DNA of 64,000 bases from an uncultured Eubacteriales bacterium (GTDB lineage: Bacteria > Bacillota > Clostridia > Oscillospirales > Acutalibacteraceae), in NCBI GenBank assembly GCA_934489735.1, contig CAKSSR010000002.1:107193-171192 (forward strand). Direction: 5' to 3'. Shown piece after piece: positions 27,401 to 33,558 of this stretch. The notes beneath the pieces are model-generated. The model saw only the letters and a program-made list of their open reading frames with translations, was not told the origin of the DNA and ran no database searches. The translations under genes were made by a program, and so were the position numbers. Numbering within the stretch: the stretch's first letter is position 1; every line of letters starts with the position of its first letter.

Positions 27401-28588
27401 TATCAATCTGTTATAAAGTTCTTCATAACCGTCGCCAAAGTAATAGGTATCTTGAATAAGCCCATCCATATTATTCATCACTAAATTCGAACGGCTATGA
27501 AAAACAATATCAAATATCTTATCTATCGAGAAATAATCTTTGTTATAAAGTGCTTCTAAACTTCCGAAAAAATCATCAATTAATCTACCATCTGCCAACA
27601 TACGTTCCAAAAATTCGCTCTCACTTAAATACAACCTCGCTATATGATCTAATATATATTCTGTTTTTTCTTTCTTTTTACTATTTAACATATATGAATC
27701 CAAGTCCAAATTAAAAAAATGCTCAATAATATTCAAATATCCTTTAGCTTGTATCCTTGCTGATCGTTCATCTTTATTTTCATTTACTATTAGTTTTGCA
27801 TAGTATTCAGAATAAAGCTCACTATTTCCGCTACTTAATTCTCTCTCATATATTGTAGCCCTACTGTCAGCTTCTTCTTTACTTACCTTGCCTTTTGCTA
27901 TTAAGTCTGCATAATGTTCTGCATAATGTTTGCCCTTCCCTGAAATTATCTGCTGATTATATATTTCTTCATAAATTCTACACTTTTTATCAATCTCTTC
28001 TTCACATAAAGATGAATTATCCATAAAGCTGGAAAAATATCTTGAGTATATATCGCTATGGCCTTGTATTTTCTTTTTCTCATATATATGTAACACATCA
28101 GTTTTCTTCAATTTTTTAATTCCTACGCAATTCGATAAGTATGCAGAATAATTAGAATACTCTATATCCTTCGAACTCTTAATATTTTTTTCATATTTCT
28201 CTGCCAACTTTTCAGCCACTCTTATATTTTCTTTCCTTTCAATAACCAGTCTACTACAATAGTCTGCATAGAGTTCGCTTTTATTCTTTTTTATGTAGCT
28301 CTCATAAAGTTCTGCAATTTTTTTAGCATTTTCCTCACTTACATTACAATCTATTAACAAATGCGCATAATATTTCGAATAAATCTCACTTTCTCCTTCA
28401 TCTATCTTACTATCGATAACATTTTCCTTCAAACTCTCTGCCTGATTCAAACCAGATGAATCACTTGAACTTAAAAGTTCCAAATCATTCTCTCCATTTT
28501 CTGTTGCAAACGTGTTAAATCCAACAATCATGACGCTCAATCCCAATACGCACGTCGAAATTTTAATCATTTTTCTTAAGTCTATCAT
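21467..28588 (-). CDS. Giant YADYYA-repeat secreted protein, 2373 aa
   Basis: The largest gene in the window. Signal peptide MIDLRKMIKIST, core, NTFAT-EN, then an acidic Ser-rich linker and roughly 55-60 repeats of about 37 residues. Several stretches lose the pattern: about 27430-27720 (no tyrosine pairs, rich in Asp, Leu and Phe), about 25200-25420 and about 25700-26080. These may be degenerate repeats or inserted non-repeat domains. The C-terminus (THSAFKKNKM) is weakly basic. No Shine-Dalgarno sequence precedes the ATG; instead the leader can fold into a long hairpin (28600-28642), so translation may be controlled. No wall anchor is seen. By size it could form a very long extracellular fibre or solenoid; function unknown. 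Confidence 0.85.
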   Translation of the reverse strand: MIDLRKMIKISTCVLGLSVMIVGFNTFATENGENDLELLSSSDSSGLNQAESLKENVIDSKIDEGESEIYSKYYAHLLIDCNVSEENAKKIAELYESYIKKNKSELYADYCSRLVIERKENIRVAEKLAEKYEKNIKSSKDIEYSNYSAYLSNCVGIKKLKKTDVLHIYEKKKIQGHSDIYSRYFSSFMDNSSLCEEEIDKKCRIYEEIYNQQIISGKGKHYAEHYADLIAKGKVSKEEADSRATIYERELSSGNSELYSEYYAKLIVNENKDERSARIQAKGYLNIIEHFFNLDLDSYMLNSKKKEKTEYILDHIARLYLSESEFLERMLADGRLIDDFFGSLEALYNKDYFSIDKIFDIVFHSRSNLVMNNMDGLIQDTYYFGDGYEELYNRLIENNVSKSKADYMARMYLQMKDRKGKMYAKYYLGLILGGNIERNVAEKQANLYVKEIENGKGEGYADYYARSLMRNFKEKDARDMAEVYELELDNSGDKDYADYYTMSVFEKIFTRDESGCKLERKIKAYDYEKELNPDEKNMDYYVNLLIDEEIDRDKAKEMLNMYNEEIRLGKSKLYADYYVRLVSEGERKELARRMALTYESEIQRGKDEIYADYYARLINERNLSEIKARIMADKYKKKVNEGKSKAYSECYIALTEISDLNEREAIEKLKEISAKGREYLKYVSSAVDEDIPFTATEAQVDMFFRQSKEMGMNSTLSDIYAFFSIYLDASREQADLFVKEHGKELQDKDRGYINIYIKLIAKGYRKNIARMMTEIVVDQMKNGREERYAIYYASLIINERKSKEDAEKQTKIYKETIDSHKGIDFKFADVCATFCMKYNKDVDVMEQANAFMRKYYESEMKEWNRIRKDLIDRYDISGIEAEFYTDKYMIEEFLYGERIASCYIRELLLTNKNDKEIRELLDFYSNGDDPRYFDLYKKYGKEYGERWKNAYEGKVRKGNSEQYSMYYADIVTELGIDEENASNMAAIYEAELPYGGKSYAHYYAFTRVINGIDEDKARLQAEIYVKERKFNKYYCETEYLSIDELANEYAYRRINEGMNEGEARLKALLEELYTYRIFLNVKNGRKNDFIYDNLSKCKLISMNNYRFMKNYISVEDRIKIYGDFFKYKYNQLISDDKMDKISAEREANVYAREIVMRDKDEVRSSYYADLIVKNGMGNWKAIKKAEAYCDLFKKETETSKLPEECIKYYAKLVVGRNLPEELARRQANVYYEKLTSGRSRVYSDCYAYLSVNENISGQDAERISTIYEENIARNWKYNVNGDTNLFMKEFAKSYDQHYANYYSDLILKRNLTEKQADIQIGLYKGEIERHKSNNYADYYATLVAERGLNEAEARRMADKYEVELELSNEDLAHYYIELVIEKKMTNELAEEQLKVYKDELKRGKSKEYAKYYANLIVKERLDKASARRQANIYYDLLRSGENKQIANCYAVFRDYKKLELVENLVEECRKQMEYRNLDEKCISVSIRAISELMRNNNYELNPEYSETFFRSDVALAKGKSEEFAYFYSKFYASMDDHKDGLCSLKESAQMYAGELNRGRSQAYAECYAISKYRYGNEELSRKIAEIYEKAILEFKDTFKAFYYATSLCLNDIDEEIAHHQTDVYIDIASIEFSEERRDFSLIDHKIDYAAKVSAEKNIKNYDEYGQIVKRIELKKEKEERGNYSEVFADYYAYLVTEKGIKNKKAEKLAKIYEKEIEAGRKKFYADGYAHLILEKNLSNKEARSRMEEFQAIYDKGIELGKSKRYMDYYIGLMIKEGLDEEKAEQMTSHFINMIKRRESYFYSDYYARLITDLKLDRDEVLQRTKEYNLKIREGKNNNYSHWYSYFLVTKGTSIEIAERLAQEFSDTKAKNEDYLNYFMILASEDEIEFEKMRKLAEAYQEGMEKTKDHIYSDYYAFLIVDREMKKERAEEVAMRYVKIYNDELGKGESGYYSEYYADAILNDMGEKDAEIKAKEYESMRIQDFTKYYSLKYIDLRCNYLAEGRLKKCLDLFGQMIRTKSYAYASYYLDLMNYDRYGASEKKKAVDLYIKMINNESDEYSRYYSKLVALDNINEEDAKVQAKTYIAKLKSGKSYQIADCYAKLVSTWNISPEKIENILKIYEEELTKCSSDYYALYYAKLIVNNDMDKERARLQSEEYKKMILLTNDHHYSDYYANLKTNSKIYEEDIIRMARIYSDKIKDGQSQQYAECCSILMVLKGLNPRQVDEVSRIYEKALKKYRNSEYALNYSMFMYRRNQNDETSIRMAEKYANKILQTNNHNYAYYYAMIEECGTKDIERQQIVYEKKMAEGKSAVYSYSYAYSVVKNSLNDNEADEIASECEKRRLENPRYIVLVCGNLCEQMKTHSAFKKNKM

Positions 28589-28599
28589 AATATTATTCA

Positions 28600-28642
28600 G
28601 GAAGTCAAAATTTCTTTAATCTCTATGATTAAGAAAACTTCC
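28600..28642 (-). promoter_or_regulatory. 5' leader hairpin before the 2373-residue gene
   Basis: GGAAGT (28600-28605) pairs with ACTTCC (28637-28642), and inside it CTTAATC pairs with GATTAAAG around a 5-base loop. It lies 12 bases before an ATG that lacks a ribosome binding site and within the transcript expected from the -10 box at 28698. A role in translation control or mRNA stability is inferred. Confidence 0.45.
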
Positions 28643-28697
28643 CTTTTACCTTTCTATAAAATACTTTTATCAATTCTAAATAATGATAATATATAAT

Positions 28698-28706
28698 ATT
28701 CTATCA
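28698..28706 (-). promoter_or_regulatory. Extended -10 promoter candidate (TGATAGAAT)
   Basis: TGA-TAGAAT lies about 110 bases upstream of the start at 28588 and implies a leader of about 100 bases containing the hairpin at 28600-28642. Same pattern as at 5621, 14290 and 19434. Confidence 0.4.
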
Positions 28707-28805
28707 TATTTTAATCCAAATTGCTTGAATTTAACATAACTTTAACATTTCAACTCCATTTTACATATCTATATCCACAGTTTTAATTCCTTTTTAGGCA
28801 AAAAC

Positions 28806-28843
28806 ATAAAAATGGACCAATTAAATTTTAATTAATCAGTCCA
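28806..28843 (-). terminator. Intrinsic terminator closing the LRR block
   Basis: TGGAC (28813-28817) pairs with GTCCA (28839-28843), with inner ATTAA/TTAAT pairing. On the minus strand it is followed by TTTTTATG. It ends the LRR gene that stops at 28861 and marks the border between the LRR array and the helical-repeat array. Confidence 0.7.
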
Positions 28844-28860
28844 CTTCGAATATAATTTAT

Positions 28861-30480
28861 TTACTCATCCGATACTTCAAATGTAATTTCCTCTACTTTT
28901 TTCAATCCACTCTTTATTAAATTCTCTTTTATCATTTCCCGCTGCTCTTCGATAGAAATAATAATCTTTCTCAAATTGTCACATTCCGCAAATGCCCCTT
29001 GTCCTAACTTAAAAGTTGAAGATAAATTTATTTCCGTTAGTGCGCTACAAGCTCTAAATGCTGAATATCCTATTTCCCCTACTCCCTTTAAGTTAATCTT
29101 TTTTAACTCTTTGCAGCCCTGGAATGTATTTGAGGCTATACTTTTCAACTTATCATTGAGTTTCACTTCTTCAAGCTTACTGCAGTTAGCAAATGCTGTG
29201 TCTTCTATCAAATATGCCTCACTTATATCAATACTTTTTAATGATGTGCATGAGCCAAATGCCAGTCTCCTTATCACTTCTATATTTTGTAAATCAATTT
29301 CTTGTAAATTATTGCAAAAGCAAAACGTATTATCTTCTATTGTTTTTAATTTATTTCCCAATTCAACCGATTGTAAACCTTTACAAAATGCGAATGCATG
29401 TTTCCCAAGTGTCTCAATTGATCTAAGATTTATTTGTTCCAAGCTATCACATTCTCTAAATGCGCTATCCTCTATTTTTTCCAATCCTCCTCCCAATTCA
29501 ATCGATTGTAAGCTTTTACAGCATGCGAATACAAATTTCCTAATTTTTTCAATCGAATTAAGGTTCACTCTTTCCAAATTACTACATTCTCTAAATGCCT
29601 CTCTATCTATGCATGTAACATCAAATAACTCTGCTTCCTTCAAGTTAGTACAGCCTTTAAAAGCTTTATCTGCTATTGTTGATACATTTCTTAATTTCAA
29701 TTTTTCCAAAACGGAGCTACCTTCAAATAAGCATTCATCTATTTCCTCTATATTGCTAATAGACAATGTCTTAATTTTATCAATATACGAATCATCTTCG
29801 AAGTCTTCTTTGATAAGTATGCTACTTTTTTGATCACATCCCGTTCCCACATCATATTTATCATCAATAGAAACAATTCTAATAGGAGCATTTTTATGAT
29901 AAGGTCGTTCTTCTCTGCAGGCCGTCAGTTCCTCGTCTTTAAATTCGTCATCAAGAGGTAAGACTTTCTCTTTCCCTTCTGGTAAAATTGTCTTTACCAT
30001 TTCCTTTTTATCATCAGGAATATCCACTACCGATAAAGAATTACAATCATCAAACGCCCCTTCTCCAATACTTTCTAGCGCCGGTAAAGCAATGGTATCT
30101 AAGTTTTCACATCCTTTAAATGCCTCCATTCCAACTTCTTTGGTTGAGGATAACATTAATTCCTTTAGACCAGAACAATTCTTAAATGCGCCATCCTTAA
30201 TACTTGTCAAGTTTCCAAAATAGCAAGTACTTGATAGATTTTGGCAGCCTGAGAAAGCCTCTTTATCAATAATTATATTCCCATTTGGATTCAATGAAAC
30301 CTTTTCTAAGCTTTTACATCCAGCAAATGCTCTTTCTCCAATTTTTGTAATAGAATATAGATCTATTTCCCTTATATCGTTATTATTTTCAAACTCCCCA
30401 GCTTTTATTTCTTTTATATTATCATCTGCTGGTTCTAAAAGCCCATCATCATACAATACAAAATCTCCTAAACATTTCAT
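28861..30480 (-). CDS. BspA-type LRR_5 protein, 539 aa (duplicate A)
   Basis: Leucine-rich repeats of the BspA/TpLRR type (about 23 residues, IG..AF.GC..L..I.L..) fill two blocks, about residues 30-150 and 230-510. Between them is a charged linker (VLPLDDEFKDEELTACREE). BspA-type LRRs form curved solenoids that often bind proteins or surfaces. No signal peptide, transmembrane segment or anchor is present, so the location is unclear. The start is the ATG at 30480, eight bases after GGAGG; an ATG five codons upstream overlaps that GGAGG. It is a close paralogue of the next gene (30716), including the upstream DNA. Transcription probably ends at 28806-28843. LRR class is certain; ligand and role unknown. 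Confidence 0.88.
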   Translation of the reverse strand: MKCLGDFVLYDDGLLEPADDNIKEIKAGEFENNNDIREIDLYSITKIGERAFAGCKSLEKVSLNPNGNIIIDKEAFSGCQNLSSTCYFGNLTSIKDGAFKNCSGLKELMLSSTKEVGMEAFKGCENLDTIALPALESIGEGAFDDCNSLSVVDIPDDKKEMVKTILPEGKEKVLPLDDEFKDEELTACREERPYHKNAPIRIVSIDDKYDVGTGCDQKSSILIKEDFEDDSYIDKIKTLSISNIEEIDECLFEGSSVLEKLKLRNVSTIADKAFKGCTNLKEAELFDVTCIDREAFRECSNLERVNLNSIEKIRKFVFACCKSLQSIELGGGLEKIEDSAFRECDSLEQINLRSIETLGKHAFAFCKGLQSVELGNKLKTIEDNTFCFCNNLQEIDLQNIEVIRRLAFGSCTSLKSIDISEAYLIEDTAFANCSKLEEVKLNDKLKSIASNTFQGCKELKKINLKGVGEIGYSAFRACSALTEINLSSTFKLGQGAFAECDNLRKIIISIEEQREMIKENLIKSGLKKVEEITFEVSDE

Positions 30481-30620
30481 AGTTACCGCCTCCATATCAT
30501 TATTTATAATAAGAAATATCTTCTTCCTGCAAACAGCAGTTCACCATTTCCTTACTTAATTGTGACATTTCTCAACATTTTGTTACCAATGTCTTTCTCC
30601 CGTAAATAACGTGTCAATAT
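30481..30620 (-). repeat. Duplicated upstream leader, copy 1 (copy 2 at 32357-32494)
   Basis: About 135 bases upstream of the 30480 start align well with 32357-32494. Shared blocks include the GGAGG site, a TTATAAATAA stretch, GGAAGAAG and TTGTTA..AATGT. Both copies hold a possible promoter (TTTGCA or TTTACA, about 18 bases, TTATAA). The duplication unit thus included the regulatory region. Confidence 0.6.
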
Positions 30621-30715
30621 AAAATATTGATTTTAAAGTTAATTACTTTACTTTTCTCTAAATTTTCTTTTATCATCTTTTCCTGCTCTTAATTATTATC
30701 AATCCCCCACATACT

Positions 30716-32356
30716 TTAAATGTATCTTCTCCTTTTCAATCTAGTTATATCAAATTTAATTTCATCTACGTCTTTCAATCCAAGCATTATTGAGTTCTTT
30801 TTTATCATTTCACGCTGCCTGCTGGTATAGACAATAATCTTTCTCAAATTGTCACATTCTGCAAATGCTCCTTCTTCTAACTCAACAATTGAAGATAAAT
30901 TTATTTCGGTCAATGCACTACAAGCTCTAAATGCTGAACATCCTATTTTCTCTACTCCTTCTAAGTTAATATTTTTTAACTCTCTGCATTCCTGGAACGT
31001 ATTTGAGGCTATACTTTTCAATTCACTACCAAGTTTCACTTCTTCAAGCTCACTGCAGTGGGAAAATGCTGCGTCGTTTATCAAATTTGCTGCACTTACG
31101 TCAATGCTTTTTAATGATGCACATGACCCAAATGCCAGCTTCCCTATTACTTTTATATTTTGTAAATCAATCTCTTCTAAATTATTGCAAAAGCAAAACG
31201 TACTATCTGCTATTTCTCCTAATTCATCTCCCAATTCAACCGATCGCAAATTCTTACAAAATTCAAATGCATGTTGTCCAAGTGTTTTAATCGATCTAAG
31301 ATTTATTTGTTCCAAGCTATCACATTCTCTAAATGCGCTATATTCTATCTCTTCTAACTCTCTTCCAAATGTAACCGATCGTAAGTTTTTACAGCATGCG
31401 AATGCAAATTCCCCAATATCTTTAATCAAACCAAGATCCAATTCTTCCAAGCTGCTACATCCTCTAAATGCCTCTTTATTTATGACTACAGCATCAAATA
31501 AATCTGCTTTCCTTAAATTAGTACATCCTTTAAAAGCTTTACTTTTTATTATAAATGTTCTACTCAATCTCAATTCCTCTAAAACTGAGCTACCTTCGAA
31601 TAGACTTTCATTTACTTCTATTATATTGCTAATAGACAGTATCTTAATCTTATTAATATATGAATCGTCCCCGAAGTCTTCCTTAGTAAGTATACTACTT
31701 CTTTCATCACATTCTGTCCCTACATCATACTTACCATCGGCCTCGCTATAGATGATAGTAATTGGAGCATTTCCAGAACAAAGCCGTTCTTCTTTGCAAT
31801 CTATCAGTTTCTCGTCTTTAAATTCGTCATCAATGGGTAAAACTTTTTCTTTCCCTTCCGGCAAAATTGTCTTTACCATTTCCTTTACATCATCAGGAAC
31901 GTCCACTGCCGATAAAGAATTACAATCATCAAATGCCCCTTCTCCAATACTTTCTAGCTCCGGTAAGACAACGCTATCTAAATTTTCACATCCTTTAAAT
32001 GCCTCCGTTCCAATTTCTTGAGTTGATGATAACAGTAACTCCTTTAAACCAGAGCAATTCTTAAATGCGCCATCCTTAATACTCGTCACGTTTCCGAAAT
32101 AGCAAGTATTTGATAGATTTTGGCAGCCTGAGAAAGCCTCTTTATCAATAATTACATTCCCATTTGGATTCAATGAAACCTTTTCTAAGTTTTTGCATCC
32201 AGCAAACGCTCTTTCCCCTATTTTTGTAACAGAATATAGATCTATTTCTTTTATATCGCTATTATTTTCAAACTCTCCAGCTTTTATTTCGTTTATATTA
32301 TCATCTAATGGTTCTAAAATCCCTTCATCACATATAAAATCTCCTACATATTCCAT
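30716..32356 (-). CDS. BspA-type LRR_5 protein, 546 aa (duplicate B)
   Basis: Paralogue of the gene at 28861, nearly identical over the first 190 residues (for example NPNGN[IV]IIDKEAFSGCQNL in both) and more diverged in the second LRR block. About 20 LRR_5 units (AF.GC..L..I.L) form two blocks around an acidic linker. It ends in a basic DITRLKRRRYI, absent from the sister gene. No signal peptide. The start is at 32356, eight bases after GGAGG; the ATG five codons upstream lies in that site. The conserved N-terminal half with a diverged C-terminal half suggests different selection on the two parts or gene conversion. Ligand unknown. Confidence 0.88.
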   Translation of the reverse strand: MEYVGDFICDEGILEPLDDNINEIKAGEFENNSDIKEIDLYSVTKIGERAFAGCKNLEKVSLNPNGNVIIDKEAFSGCQNLSNTCYFGNVTSIKDGAFKNCSGLKELLLSSTQEIGTEAFKGCENLDSVVLPELESIGEGAFDDCNSLSAVDVPDDVKEMVKTILPEGKEKVLPIDDEFKDEKLIDCKEERLCSGNAPITIIYSEADGKYDVGTECDERSSILTKEDFGDDSYINKIKILSISNIIEVNESLFEGSSVLEELRLSRTFIIKSKAFKGCTNLRKADLFDAVVINKEAFRGCSSLEELDLGLIKDIGEFAFACCKNLRSVTFGRELEEIEYSAFRECDSLEQINLRSIKTLGQHAFEFCKNLRSVELGDELGEIADSTFCFCNNLEEIDLQNIKVIGKLAFGSCASLKSIDVSAANLINDAAFSHCSELEEVKLGSELKSIASNTFQECRELKNINLEGVEKIGCSAFRACSALTEINLSSIVELEEGAFAECDNLRKIIVYTSRQREMIKKNSIMLGLKDVDEIKFDITRLKRRRYI

Positions 32357-32494
32357 AACCACAGCCTCCATATTATTTATTTATAACAAGAAATGGCTTC
32401 TTCCTGTAAACAGTAGTCCGCCATTTCCTTACTCAATCGTTATATTTCTCAACATTTTGTTATCAATGTCTTTATCCTGTAAATAATTTATCAA

Positions 32495-33550
32495 TTACAA
32501 AACATTTATTTGAAAATTAGTTACTTCACTTTTCTCTAAATTTTCCCTTATCATCCTTTCCTGCTCTTCATTGGATGTAGAAATTATCAATCCGTTACAT
32601 CCTTTAAATGCATCTTCTTTAATTGTCTCAATTGATGATAAATTTATCTCAGTCAAACCGCTGCACATCCCAAAGGCATGCTCGCATATCTCTTTGATTC
32701 CTGATAGGTCAATCCTCTCAAGTTCCTGACACCTAGAAAATGTATATTTGTCTATACTTTCAATATTCTTAGACATTTCTTGGACTTCAACTAACCCATA
32801 ACAACCAGAAAATGCCCCTTTCCCCATAATTTCTATAGATGAAAGTTTTACATAATTCAACTTTCTACAACCAGAAAACGAGTAATCACCTATTGTTTTT
32901 ATTGAATCTAAATTGATCTCAGCTAATACTTCGTTTTCCTTAAAGGCCTTGTCACAGATTTCAGATATATTGCTCCCTAACTCAACTTTTACTTCTTTCC
33001 CATATTCAAATTTCAATTTTTCCATCAGTTTTTTTAAGTCATCTTCATTCTCTATCTGTATTGCACTATCTTCTCCCGCAGAATCCTCAATTTTTTCAAT
33101 CTCTTTATCTAATGGCGCTTCATCATCAGATTTTGTATCATTTATCGAAACCTTTACTTCGTTATTAATACATATATCTATTTTTTGAGTGAGTTCACAA
33201 GCCTCTAAGCTCTCTTTAATTAAATCCACTTGTCCCTCACCCTCGATTACCGCTTTGCTTAAATTATTACATCCATTAAATACTTCTTTCCCTATCACTC
33301 TTACATTTGGCAACAAGATTTCAACTAATCCTTCACAATCTTTAAATGCTCTATCCCCTATTTCAGTTATTCGATTAGTATCAACTATCGATATGCTGTC
33401 CTGTCCTGCAAAAGCTTCTTCATTTATCTTTCTCTCATAAGCATTTGGAATTATGATCTCATTTTTTTCTTCCGCTAACTTCTCAGCTCTTGCTTTATCA
33501 ATATCTACATATACGAAATTTGATTTAATAGAATCCCACATTTTAATCAT
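32495..33550 (-). CDS. BspA-type LRR_5 protein, 351 aa
   Basis: Three or four LRR_5 units at residues about 35-110, an acidic low-complexity linker (about 140-175), then a C-terminal LRR block of about eight units. The second half matches the next gene upstream (33559), so the pair are recent paralogues; this copy has a shorter N-terminal part. Only 8 bases separate its start from the upstream stop, so they form an operon served by the promoter at 35037-35065. The AGGAGG is two bases from the first ATG and eleven from the second (MWDSIKSNF), so the start is uncertain by three codons. No signal peptide. Function inferred only as an LRR binding scaffold. Confidence 0.85.
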   Translation of the reverse strand: MIKMWDSIKSNFVYVDIDKARAEKLAEEKNEIIIPNAYERKINEEAFAGQDSISIVDTNRITEIGDRAFKDCEGLVEILLPNVRVIGKEVFNGCNNLSKAVIEGEGQVDLIKESLEACELTQKIDICINNEVKVSINDTKSDDEAPLDKEIEKIEDSAGEDSAIQIENEDDLKKLMEKLKFEYGKEVKVELGSNISEICDKAFKENEVLAEINLDSIKTIGDYSFSGCRKLNYVKLSSIEIMGKGAFSGCYGLVEVQEMSKNIESIDKYTFSRCQELERIDLSGIKEICEHAFGMCSGLTEINLSSIETIKEDAFKGCNGLIISTSNEEQERMIRENLEKSEVTNFQINVL

Positions 33551-33558
33551 TTCCTCCT

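Noticed and set aside
1..28588. CRISPR-like array, because of regularly spaced short DNA words
   Set aside because: The 111-base period is in frame with long proteins, the repeated words vary in codon use, and there are no cas genes or unique spacers.
286..28588. Assignment of the repeats to TPR, Sel1 or HAT families
   Set aside because: Length (37) and conserved residues (paired tyrosines, GKS turn, AR) do not fit their known signatures; a distant structural relation cannot be excluded.
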